Shown piece after piece: positions 1-6,754 of a stretch of DNA of 64,000 nt. The stretch is taken from assembly GCF_000328705.1 (NCBI RefSeq), contig NC_019673.1:1426001-1490000 (forward strand). The letters run 5' to 3'. Numbering within the stretch: position 1 is the stretch's first letter; every line of letters begins with the position of its first letter. The stretch is from Saccharothrix espanaensis DSM 44229 (lineage in GTDB: Bacteria; Actinomycetota; Actinomycetes; Mycobacteriales; Pseudonocardiaceae). The notes below the pieces were generated by a model. That model saw only the letters and a program-made list of their open reading frames with translations. It was not told the DNA's origin and did not search any database. A program made the position numbers and the translations under genes.

Positions 1-44
1 AACCCCACCCTCCACTGTCCTTTGTGGACACAGTTCGAATGCCC

Positions 45-326
45 TCACACCCCCACCGCAGGGCCTCCCGCATTGCTGACCGGAACTGTCTTCACCAACT
101 GCGCACCGCGCCCGAAGAGGAACCACCCCAGGCTTCCCAGGAAGGGGAACCCGATGATCACCACGATCCAGAGCAACTTCCCGCCGCCGGTGAGCCGGTC
201 CTGCCGCATGACGGAGATGAACGCCGCCACCCAGAGCGCCACCAGGAGCAACGAGATGAACAACAGGAACACCGCGATCGTCACACTGGTCGAGTCGGCG
301 GTGTCCTGAGCGAAAACCGTGATCAT
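45..326 (-). CDS. PLDc_N-domain small membrane protein
   Basis: A 93-residue protein with two predicted membrane helices, at about residues 15-37 and 50-72. The second contains the LLWIVVIIGFPFLGSLGW stretch typical of the phospholipase D nuclease N-terminal (PLDc_N) family, which despite its name is a stand-alone membrane domain with no catalytic residues. The ATG at 326 is preceded by a GGGGA Shine-Dalgarno sequence, so I prefer it to the much longer upstream reading. Function is not established; the family usually sits near envelope or stress genes. Confidence 0.75.
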   Translation of the reverse strand: MITVFAQDTADSTSVTIAVFLLFISLLLVALWVAAFISVMRQDRLTGGGKLLWIVVIIGFPFLGSLGWFLFGRGAQLVKTVPVSNAGGPAVGV

Positions 327-455
327 GGTCCCCAACTTAAAAGCCAAACCCCCCACACCCTCGCCGAACCACCCGGACGTGTGACCGCCTCCCGCCCCCT
401 CGGCCCTTCCTTTCGAGCGTCCAAGATTGTCGGTCCCCGGTGCTAGCTTCCGGGC

Positions 456-1088
456 ATGATCGAAGAGGCACACGGCGTGGCCCTGACGGAGCGGGTGCTG
501 GAGTCCGTGCGACGCGACCCGGGCAGGTCGATGTACGACTTCGTGAAGGTCGCGTGGGTAGCGGCCGGAACCCCGAAACCCATGTCCGCAGACACACTGG
601 CTGCCCTGACGTTCCCCTCGGGCAGGCCGCTGTCCCCGAGCCTGCGGACGTGGCTGGCCTACGACACGAGCCTGTTCGAACGCCACGGCTGGTTCGCCCC
701 CGACGGCACCCTGACCCCACGCCCCTTGGACCGCCTCGCGTCCGACACCCTGGGCGAGTTCTGGGGCGAGTGCTTCACCCCGATCACTCCTCAGTTCCCC
801 GAGTGCTTCCTACTACCAGGCGGCTCCGACTCCAGGCGCGTCCTGGCCGTGGGTGAGCCGGACTCCACCGGCGAGCACCCGATCCTGGCCCTCGACGTGG
901 ACGACATGCCCTTCGCCGGCCTCATGTACCCCGGCTTCGACGTCTACGCCGCCAACGAAGCCAGCCTGATCCAACACGAGTTCGACACCTACTTGGACTT
1001 CTTCGACAACCCCACCTACGCCCACCGCATGAACGAACACGCCAAGCACCGCTTCGCCGGCGAGCAGTGCTACGAGCACTTCTTCTGA
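456..1088 (+). CDS. Hypothetical protein, possibly SUKH/SMI1-like
   Basis: A 210-residue soluble protein without signal peptide or membrane segment. It is rich in aromatic and acidic residues in its second half (for example LALDVDDMPFAGLMYPGFD), reminiscent of SUKH (SMI1/KNR4) immunity-type folds, but I see no decisive motif. It lies just outside the left end of the AICE, beside a Nudix gene and a fossil integrase tail, so it may be cargo of an older element or ordinary chromosome. Function unknown. Confidence 0.6.
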   Translation: MIEEAHGVALTERVLESVRRDPGRSMYDFVKVAWVAAGTPKPMSADTLAALTFPSGRPLSPSLRTWLAYDTSLFERHGWFAPDGTLTPRPLDRLASDTLGEFWGECFTPITPQFPECFLLPGGSDSRRVLAVGEPDSTGEHPILALDVDDMPFAGLMYPGFDVYAANEASLIQHEFDTYLDFFDNPTYAHRMNEHAKHRFAGEQCYEHFF

Positions 1089-1110
1089 CCCACGACCGAC
1101 CGCAGCCTGC

Positions 1111-1581
1111 TCACGTGAAGTAGGGGGCGCGGTCGTCGATCAATCCGTGGACGATGCGCAGCCGGATCGACGGGTGGATGTCCAAGTCGTCCAGATCCGT
1201 GGGCTCGGCCCACAGGACTTCCGTGGACTCGTCACTGGTGCGCAGGTCGCCGCCAAGCGGACGAGCGCGGAAGCAGATGGAGAACTCCTGGCGGACCTCG
1301 CCATCGTCGTAGGCGATGACGTGCGCCGGGTTGGAGTAGAGCCCGACCAGACCCGTGACCTCGACACGGATACCGGTCTCCTCCTCCACCTCGCGCACGA
1401 CAGCCGCAGCAAGGGTTTCGCCCACGTCCTGCCCACCGCCGGGAATGGCGTACTTGTCGTTGTCCGCCCGCCGGATCATGAGGATCCGTCCGCCCTGGTC
1501 GCGGACCACAGCGCTGACAGCCACCCGGATGCCGGTCGCCCTGGGCGCGTTCGGTTCGTTGAGGTAGTCGATGCGGCTCAC
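1111..1581 (-). CDS. Nudix hydrolase
   Basis: A 156-residue Nudix protein. The Nudix box runs from about residue 49 to 71 (G49, E55, R63-E64, E67-E68, G70), which coordinates the divalent metal used to split nucleoside-diphosphate-linked substrates. The GTG at 1581 is chosen because the family begins with SRIDYLNxPNAP; upstream codons read into non-homologous sequence. Nudix proteins are frequent AICE cargo (Pif of pSAM2 has a Nudix motif), and this one sits next to a fossil integrase tail, so it may be left over from an earlier element. The substrate cannot be named. Confidence 0.85.
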   Translation of the reverse strand: MSRIDYLNEPNAPRATGIRVAVSAVVRDQGGRILMIRRADNDKYAIPGGGQDVGETLAAAVVREVEEETGIRVEVTGLVGLYSNPAHVIAYDDGEVRQEFSICFRARPLGGDLRTSDESTEVLWAEPTDLDDLDIHPSIRLRIVHGLIDDRAPYFT

Positions 1582-1633
1582 ACCCCCCGACTCTGCCAGA
1601 ACCCCACCCGCTGCACCGGCCCCCATGCGCGGT

Positions 1634-1735
1634 CGGGGCACGCGGGGAGCACGGAAGATCAAGAAGGCCGGAAAGATTGTCCACTTGGGACGGACTGCAA
1701 GGCGTCTACCAGCGAGGGAGTCAGAGAGCGGGTGA
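1634..1735 (+). pseudogene. 3'-terminal relic of a second tyrosine integrase
   Basis: In the frame ending with TGA at 1733-1735, the last 28 codons read ARKIKKAGKIVHLGRTARRL and so on to ESESG. They match the C-terminus of the intact integrase ending at 11409 without gaps, differing mainly at the AGK/GDR triplet, and a weaker match extends to about 1634. The rest of the gene is missing. Because this lies on the chromosomal side of the left attachment site, it cannot belong to the resident element and is best read as the end of an older, related element. Confidence 0.8.
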
Positions 1736-1768
1736 CGGGAATCGAACCCGCATGACCAGCTTGGAAGG
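1679..1768. repeat. Left attachment site of the AICE
   Basis: Positions 1727-1768 repeat the 3' half of tRNA-Gly (acceptor 3' strand, T-arm and anticodon-stem 3' side); identity stops where the anticodon stem would continue. The further identity at 1679-1726 corresponds to integrase codons and comes from the fossil integrase tail rather than from the recombination core. The sequence beyond 1768 does not complete a tRNA. Confidence 0.9.
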
Positions 1769-1941
1769 TCTGGCAGTGATCAAGCTCCTGGCCAGCTAAC
1801 CCTCTGACCTGCACCTTTGCTCGATATCTGACCGCCCGTGCCCCTGATTGACCGTTGTTGCCCCTGAGATGGGGCACGGAAGGGGCACGGGCGGTCCAGC
1901 CATGCCTTTGGGTGGCGGGCCAGCCGTGGCACGATGCCATC

Positions 1942-2493
1942 GTGCAGCCGCTAACTGTGTCCGTACTCGCCTTTGGGGTTTCGTGTCTATCTTTATTTGT
2001 TTCAGTCGGATCGCTGGTGTGGAATATGTACTCTTTCCGGAACCAGGGTCCTCGTGTTGCGGTTATGACGGGCGGGAGTCAGTCTCGGGTAGATAATAGT
2101 GTCGCGGAAGAGCCTCTAGATGCAAATGGTAGCTTTTTGAGTCTCGTTGTCTATGTCACGAATTATGGGCGCGCTGCCGTAAATGTGGATCAGATAATGT
2201 TCGAGCGGGTACGACGGGGTGAGAACGATCCCTTGGCTTGGGGGGCGTATGCTTCAAAAGGGGCCGAGCTACCAGCGAGACTCGAATCCCATTCCACGCT
2301 AAAGTGGGAGTTCAACTTCGTTAGAGTGAACGAACTCGTGGAACTCCGGGCGTCCACTGGTGAGCTCGAGCCCTTTCGTGTGGCAGTAACACTAGGAAGT
2401 GGTAAGCAGGTCAAGTCGAAGCCAGAAAAGCATGAATGGCTCCATGATAGAATGCCTGTTGAATCTGGCGAGCCAGGCCGGGAAAAATGGTAA
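1942..2493 (+). CDS. Single-pass membrane protein, probable AICE cargo
   Basis: About 183 residues: an N-terminal hydrophobic helix (LAFGVSCLSLFVSVGSLVW, about residues 8-26) followed by a soluble domain rich in predicted beta strands. I place the start at GTG 1942, which puts the helix at the N-terminus; an in-frame alternative lies upstream at 1855 and no strong ribosome-binding site decides. Base composition and codon use are clearly less GC-rich than neighbouring element genes, suggesting recent separate acquisition. It lies between the left att site and the regulators, a usual place for AICE cargo. No family recognised. Confidence 0.6.
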   Translation: MQPLTVSVLAFGVSCLSLFVSVGSLVWNMYSFRNQGPRVAVMTGGSQSRVDNSVAEEPLDANGSFLSLVVYVTNYGRAAVNVDQIMFERVRRGENDPLAWGAYASKGAELPARLESHSTLKWEFNFVRVNELVELRASTGELEPFRVAVTLGSGKQVKSKPEKHEWLHDRMPVESGEPGREKW

Positions 2494-2895
2494 CGCGGAT
2501 GTTGCTACGAATGCCCTGCTATTTCGTGAGTGGCTGGCTTCGAAGTTGGTCCACTTTGTGAATGTGCGATGGCAAGGCGGCGGAGCCGTCGCGGCAGCCG
2601 ATCGCCGTGCCCAGCGCTGCCAAGTCTGTGACCGCGCGATCGTCGGAATCTGGACGCTGGAAGCAGCTGCCGCCCAAGCGCGATACCTTTGCGCGCCGCG
2701 ACCCGGTCACGTGCACCGACTCCGCGCACGGCCGCTGGGCGGAGCGGAGCGGGAGCCCGGCGTGCCGGGATGCGGGGAGTCGGTGCCAACGTGCGCCGGG
2801 ACTGGCCGCGCGCCGCCGCAGGCGGCGCGCCTTGATCCCATAAAGCACAATTCATCAACGCACGCGACCACCCCGACGAACCACAGTCGCGTGGC
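2494..2895. other. Non-coding stretch inside the AICE
   Basis: I see no convincing gene here. The sequence switches from moderate to high GC near 2570 and ends in the hairpin at 2808-2830. The open frames on both strands have arginine/alanine-rich, non-protein-like composition. It separates the cargo gene from the convergent XRE regulator gene. Confidence 0.5.
2808..2830 (-). terminator. Hairpin downstream of the XRE regulator gene
   Basis: A perfect 10-base inverted repeat, GCGCGCCGCC and GGCGGCGCGC, with a 3-base GCA loop, lies 66 bases past the stop of the minus-strand regulator gene. No clear U-run follows, as is common in high-GC actinobacteria. Confidence 0.5.
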
Positions 2896-4104
2896 TCAGC
2901 GGGATGGCAGGGAAGCTCTGAACACCGCGAGTTCTTCTTGCAGTGGCTTGGCGGCGGGATCTCCTGGCATCAGCTCGCGGACCTTCTCCGACAGTTCGTC
3001 GGCGACCATCGCCAGGTGGGTCACGGACCTGCGGTCGGCGCTGAACGCCTCGTGTGCCCAGTTCGCGGACGCCTCGACGTCTCCGGAGTCCAGGGCAGCG
3101 ACCGCCAGGGTCAACCGGGCCTCGCTGGCGCGCATCGGCGAACGTTCGGTGCCGTCCGGCTTGCGCGAGAGCTTCAGGACTTCGTGTGCGTGTTCCGATG
3201 CCCGGTCGTTGTCGCCCACCAGGCGGTAGCAGTCCATCGCGTAGAAGTCCCACTTGGTCGGGTCGATCACGAAGTGGTTCTCCGGCCGCAACGGGTTCTG
3301 GTGCTGCTCCAACAGCCGGTAGCCCTCGTCAAGGATTCGTTCCACCTCGGCGCGGTTTCCCATGCGCGCCTGGGCTTTCGCAGCCTGGGCGGCGAGCTGG
3401 ACCACCACTGACGAACCGGGCGCGGCCTTGCTTCCGGCCTCCGTGTACTCGGCCACGGATCGCAGACGGTCCTGGGTGAGGGCGAACCAGGCGCTCATCT
3501 CGAACGACCAGGCGACGATCTCTCCGTGCCCTGACTCGCGACCCAACTGGAAAGCCGCGGTGCGAGCGCTCTCGGCGTGGCGCGGTAGACCCAGGTCGTA
3601 GTCGACACAGCCGATCAGCAGGGTCAGCCATCCGGCGTTGACCATCAGCTCGCGGTGTTCGCGCAGGGTGGTGGGGCCGTTCAGGAGTTGGCCGACGTAT
3701 TCGAGCTGCTGTTGCGCGTCCCTGCGAAGGTCGTCGGCGTTCCGCCACGCGTATTCGCAGCACAGCTCCTCGGTCATCACCGAGAGCTGATCAATCGTCT
3801 CGTGCCCGACGTCCGAACGGTGGATCTGGCGCATGACGTCGCTGATCATCCACGGGGCCTGGACGTCGGGCGTGGGGCTTGGCGTCCCGCCGTTCGCACC
3901 GCTCACGAGATGAGCCTTGATCAGCGCGCCCCGCGCCTGCAAGAGTTGGTCCAGACGCGTCACGGTTCCTTCATCGGGGAGGAACCTGTCGCCTTCGGAA
4001 CGGCTGACCTGGCTCTGGCTCCATCGCGCTGCTTTCGCGAGCTCGGCCTGGCTGAGCCGTGCGGCCACACGGAGTCGGCGCAACGCTTCGCCGAAGGTCT
4101 CCAC
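2896..4104 (-). CDS. XRE-family transcriptional regulator with TPR-like domain
   Basis: A 402-residue protein. Residues about 4-60 form a Cro/CI-type helix-turn-helix (LSQAELAKAARWSQSQVS); the rest is alanine-rich alpha-helical sequence of the TPR-like sensor type common in actinomycete XRE proteins of about 400 residues. Such proteins often control neighbouring genes and may sense a peptide or metabolite. It is divergent from the small gene at 4243, and the interval contains inverted repeats suited to autoregulation. It likely helps keep the AICE quiescent, but its target is inferred only from position. Confidence 0.85.
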   Translation of the reverse strand: METFGEALRRLRVAARLSQAELAKAARWSQSQVSRSEGDRFLPDEGTVTRLDQLLQARGALIKAHLVSGANGGTPSPTPDVQAPWMISDVMRQIHRSDVGHETIDQLSVMTEELCCEYAWRNADDLRRDAQQQLEYVGQLLNGPTTLREHRELMVNAGWLTLLIGCVDYDLGLPRHAESARTAAFQLGRESGHGEIVAWSFEMSAWFALTQDRLRSVAEYTEAGSKAAPGSSVVVQLAAQAAKAQARMGNRAEVERILDEGYRLLEQHQNPLRPENHFVIDPTKWDFYAMDCYRLVGDNDRASEHAHEVLKLSRKPDGTERSPMRASEARLTLAVAALDSGDVEASANWAHEAFSADRRSVTHLAMVADELSEKVRELMPGDPAAKPLQEELAVFRASLPSR

Positions 4105-4126
4105 GGGCTCACCTCTCGTTCATGCG

Positions 4127-4156
4127 TATGCGCATGTCATGCGCGCATCGCGCATA
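4127..4156. promoter_or_regulatory. Inverted-repeat cluster between XRE gene and the 4243 gene
   Basis: TATGCGC at 4127 and GCGCATA ending at 4156 form a perfect outer inverted repeat that encloses further GCGCAT and ATGCGCAT motifs. It sits just upstream of the XRE start, where an autoregulatory operator is expected. No binding evidence is available. Confidence 0.45.
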
Positions 4157-4242
4157 TCGTTCCCTCTGGCCACCCTAGCGCCGATAGTCCAGATGGCGGG
4201 TCATCTGACCTGCCGTCGCTATCCGTGGGAGGTGGGACAGGG

Positions 4243-4479
4243 ATGGACGTGGTCGTGCGCCCCCGGTTCGGGGACTCCGCGCAGGTCGCAACCGATGCGG
4301 CTGGTCGCCCCAAACTCGTCGTGGACGTCGGTACCGGCTCGCTGGTGATCGACCTCGACGGTGAGCCGGGGAGCGTGGAGCTGGCGGCCTGCTTCGCGGA
4401 CAAGCTGGCTGACGCCGCACTCGCCTTCGCGGCGCGGTGCCGGGAACTCATGGGGAGCAAGGCCACCACCTTGAGTTGA
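4243..4479 (+). CDS. Small hypothetical protein
   Basis: A 78-residue protein beginning MDVVVRPRFGDSAQVATD, with alternating short beta-type segments and a C-terminal helix (VELAACFADKLADAALAF). The ATG at 4243 follows the purine-rich GGGAGGTGGGACAGGG. It is transcribed away from the XRE gene, probably from the shared divergent promoter region. Similar small proteins beside XRE genes are common in actinomycete elements, but I cannot name a family. Confidence 0.6.
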   Translation: MDVVVRPRFGDSAQVATDAAGRPKLVVDVGTGSLVIDLDGEPGSVELAACFADKLADAALAFAARCRELMGSKATTLS

Positions 4480-4525
4480 GAAACGCGGTCAGCGAGACGG
4501 AGGACGCGGAGAAGCGGGGGCAGTC

Positions 4526-4741
4526 GTGAGCAAGCGGATAGCCGGCGGTGCCGCTGGACTGAGTGAAGCCGAGTGGGGCGACGTGGTCGACGGTCTGCAC
4601 CGGCTCACGCGGCGGGTGGAGGAACTGGCTACACGGTTGGACCTGGTCGAGAGCCGTCTTCCTGGTCCAAGCGCTGTTCGACAACGGCCAGGCGGTCCGA
4701 GAGCTGGTCAACGACGCGTTCGAGCTGGTGGAGCATCGTGA
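4526..4741 (+). CDS. Possible small coiled-coil protein overlapping the GntR gene
   Basis: A 71-residue frame starting at GTG 4526 after a GCGGGGG purine stretch. Residues about 14-45 could form an amphipathic helix (DGLHRLTRRVEELATRLDLV), but the last third is arginine/proline-rich like an antisense shadow. It overlaps the 3' end of the convergent GntR gene by 113 bases. The N-terminal part looks protein-like; the true end, or the gene itself, is doubtful. Confidence 0.35.
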   Translation: MSKRIAGGAAGLSEAEWGDVVDGLHRLTRRVEELATRLDLVESRLPGPSAVRQRPGGPRAGQRRVRAGGAS

Positions 4742-5012
4742 CCACCTGCGCACCGGAGACCGGCACCTGGTCAGGCGTGGGGGCGCGAAGCACGAACACG
4801 CCCTTGCCCTGTCGCGCGACCACCAGCCCTTCCGACGCAAGCATCTTGATCGACTCGCGGACCGTCATCACGGCGATGCCGTGCTTGTCGGCGAGTTCGT
4901 TCATCGTGGGAAGTTGGTCGCCTGGCGCGTACGTGCCGGCGGCGATTGCTCGGCGCAACGCATCCGCGAGCTGTTGGTACGCGGGGCGGCCGTCAGCGGC
5001 CTCGGTCTCCAT
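4629..5012 (-). CDS. GntR-family regulator (KorSA-type)
   Basis: A 127-residue protein with an N-terminal GntR winged helix (about residues 10-75: YQQLADALRRAIAAGTY, GDQLPTMNELA, MTVRESIKML) and a short C-terminal coiled coil instead of a large effector domain. In pSAM2 the GntR protein KorSA represses the pra activator gene; the position here, divergent from a Pra-like gene with a perfect palindrome between, matches that arrangement. The role is inferred from that precedent. It probably represses both its own gene and the replication/transfer operon. Confidence 0.85.
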   Translation of the reverse strand: METEAADGRPAYQQLADALRRAIAAGTYAPGDQLPTMNELADKHGIAVMTVRESIKMLASEGLVVARQGKGVFVLRAPTPDQVPVSGAQVVTMLHQLERVVDQLSDRLAVVEQRLDQEDGSRPGPTV

Positions 5013-5035
5013 GACGCAACTGTAACGACAGACCT

Positions 5036-5055
5036 AGGTGATCTGTAGATCACCT
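5036..5055. promoter_or_regulatory. Probable GntR operator
   Basis: AGGTGATCT and AGATCACCT form a perfect 9-base inverted repeat around a GT centre, 24 bases upstream of the GntR start and about 105 bases before the Pra-like gene. Size, symmetry and position fit a GntR-type operator. A TAATAT hexamer at 5099-5104 could be the -10 element of the rightward promoter. Confidence 0.6.
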
Positions 5056-5159
5056 GATCGGAGTACGGCAAACTGCACAGTCATAAGGGTCATACAGCTA
5101 ATATGGATGACAGGTTCCCGCCGTTGGGACCGTCCCACAACCACAAGAGGTGCTGACAG

Positions 5160-5582
5160 ATGGCTATTCCTGCTGGTCACAGGTTCCCGATCACGTTCGA
5201 TGAGTTGTTCCCCCAGGGGTTCTTCGTGATTTCGGTGGAGCGGGGCAAGGACTGGGTGGACGGGAAGTCGCGGGACGCGGTGGACAAGGTGTCGGGGCGG
5301 CCGGTGTGGGTCGTGCAGGGCACGGACCCGTCCGCGAAGGGCAAGAACACGGGGCAGGTGGTGAAGATCGCGGCTGAGGTGCAGCCGGTTCCGCCGGAGG
5401 TGTTGGCTGGAACGCCGTTCCGGCCGGCGGTGTTCACGGGGTTGAAGGTGACGCCGTACGTGAAGGACAACTGGGTGACGTACACCGTGTGGGCCGACGA
5501 GATGGTCTCGCCTCAGCAGGCTTCCCGGCGTGGTGGGTCGTCGCCGAAGTCGGATGGCGGCTCGGGGCAGGTGGCGGCGTAG
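5160..5582 (+). CDS. Pra-like activator of AICE replication and excision
   Basis: A 140-residue protein starting MAIPAGHRFPITFDELFPQG, an N-terminus I recognise from the family annotated as plasmid replication, integration and excision activator (Pra of pSAM2). The middle carries the conserved AEVQPVPPEVLAGTPFRP segment, and the C-terminus is a short serine/glycine-rich tail. In pSAM2, Pra switches on the rep-xis-int genes. It is first in the rightward operon, just beyond the GntR operator, as expected for a repressed activator. Family assignment is from recall. Confidence 0.65.
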   Translation: MAIPAGHRFPITFDELFPQGFFVISVERGKDWVDGKSRDAVDKVSGRPVWVVQGTDPSAKGKNTGQVVKIAAEVQPVPPEVLAGTPFRPAVFTGLKVTPYVKDNWVTYTVWADEMVSPQQASRRGGSSPKSDGGSGQVAA

Positions 5583-5584
5583 TC

Positions 5585-5935
5585 ATGACTGCCGAGTTGA
5601 GGTTGATGTTCGCCCCGGACATGGGTTCGCGGGTCGAGGTCGTGCGGTGGCCGGACACGAAGCTGCACGCGATGCGGTTGGTGCTCGGTGCCGGTCAGTC
5701 AGTGCTGATCGCTCCGTCCGAGCGTGTGGACGGCGGGGTCGAGCTGGCCGCGTACATGACGAAGGTCGCGCTTCAAGCGGCGACGTTGGCGGACCTGCTG
5801 GACCCGAAGGCGATGGGTCGCACGGCCCGAGGGCAATCGTTGATCGAGATCGCCGAAGAACTGCACGAGCAGGGACTCGGTGACGTGCTGCGGGAGCACT
5901 TGAGCGAGACGGAGACAGGGAGGCGTGGGCGATGA
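5585..5935 (+). CDS. AICE hypothetical protein, about 116 residues
   Basis: The ATG at 5585 lies two bases after the stop of the Pra-like gene, and the end overlaps the next start by four bases, so it is translationally coupled in the element operon. The protein has a beta-rich first half (LRLMFAPDMGSRVEVVRW) and a helical second half. No membrane segment or known motif is visible. Its conserved operon position suggests a role in element maintenance or transfer, but none can be assigned. Confidence 0.65.
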   Translation: MTAELRLMFAPDMGSRVEVVRWPDTKLHAMRLVLGAGQSVLIAPSERVDGGVELAAYMTKVALQAATLADLLDPKAMGRTARGQSLIEIAEELHEQGLGDVLREHLSETETGRRGR

Positions 5936-6303
5936 GTGACTTGTCCAAGGAAGAGCGGAACGTGCTGGAAGACCTGCGCGTGTTGACCGCTGAACTGGTG
6001 GAGTACATGGCTGCTGCCCGGGAGAGCTTTCCCGTGCACGCGTACCGGCCGGAAGACGAGCGGTCGATCGGTCAGGACATGGCGGTGATCGGTCGACGGC
6101 TCAAGGAGATCGCCGACCAGCACGAACGCGAGCGGGCATGTTCGGGGATCTGGGTTTCCTGCCCGGTCGAGGAATGCTCACTCGGCCGCGTGCCCGCCGT
6201 GAACGGTGATCAGGAGCGCTGTGAGAAGTGCTTCGGCACCGGAAGCGTGCGCAGCGAGGATGCCGAGGTGAACACCTCAACGGGCCTGGTGAGCCAGCGG
6301 TGA
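5932..6303 (+). CDS. AICE hypothetical protein with CxxC zinc-knuckle-like tail
   Basis: A 123-residue protein whose ATG overlaps the preceding stop (ATGA). The first about 65 residues are helical (LSKEERNVLEDLRVLTAELV). The second part has cysteines in C-x5-C and CEKCFGTGS, the latter resembling a DnaJ-type zinc knuckle (CxxCxGxG). It might bind metal or nucleic acid, but the family is unrecognised. It closes the first operon segment before a 241-base gap with a strong inverted repeat. Confidence 0.6.
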   Translation: MSDLSKEERNVLEDLRVLTAELVEYMAAARESFPVHAYRPEDERSIGQDMAVIGRRLKEIADQHERERACSGIWVSCPVEECSLGRVPAVNGDQERCEKCFGTGSVRSEDAEVNTSTGLVSQR

Positions 6304-6444
6304 GAAGGGCTGACCAGCCGCACGGCTGATCTGTTCTGAGAGATCGCACGCGGCGGACGTGCTGATGGGCCGTCGTGGCGATGGCGCACGCCCTGAACAC
6401 GGCGTGTGACGACAACTGAACAACTCGAAAGCCGGTGGGTGCGA

Positions 6445-6494
6445 TCGCCGGGAACAGCCCTCAGTCTTGGCGGGCCTTGGTCTGTTCCCGGCGA
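6445..6494. promoter_or_regulatory. 13-base inverted repeat upstream of the transfer genes
   Basis: Positions 6445-6457 and 6482-6494 are exact reverse complements (core CGCCGGGAACAG), separated by 24 bases and lying 50 bases before the next gene. It could be an RNA hairpin acting as attenuator or leader, an operator, or a replication or transfer site. No T-run follows, so simple termination is less likely. Confidence 0.5.
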
Positions 6495-6544
6495 CACACC
6501 GACTGGCGTCTCTGCACTTCGTTGAGGCACAAGGGATTCCAGTC

Positions 6545-6754
6545 ATGACAAGGGTATCTGTGCGTGGGGGTCGGTCGTCAAGCCGGCGCGTTCACGCAAC
6601 GGTGTGGAAGCTCCCCAACGGCACCCGGTGCGTCCGGTGCCATCGGTTCGGCATGTACACGCGGCGTGAGCGGGTGTGCTGCTCCTGCCTGGGGTTCCTG
6701 CCGCTGGTGTTCGACGCACCCGTGGTGATCCCGCAGGGCGGGGGTGTGTGGTGA
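6545..6754 (+). CDS. Small zinc-ribbon-like protein of the transfer operon
   Basis: A 69-residue basic protein with two cysteine pairs, CVRC and CCSC, about 13 residues apart, which look like a zinc ribbon. The ATG at 6545 is chosen over upstream in-frame codons because the basic N-terminus begins there. Its stop overlaps the start of the translocase gene, as small Spd/mobile-element transfer proteins do in actinomycete plasmids. A role in DNA binding or plasmid spread is plausible but unproven. Confidence 0.55.
   Translation: MTRVSVRGGRSSSRRVHATVWKLPNGTRCVRCHRFGMYTRRERVCCSCLGFLPLVFDAPVVIPQGGGVW

Noticed and set aside
1769..1815. A second tRNA at the left att site
   Set aside because: Only the 3' half of tRNA-Gly is present; the following bases cannot form the D-arm or acceptor 5' strand, so it is an attachment remnant.
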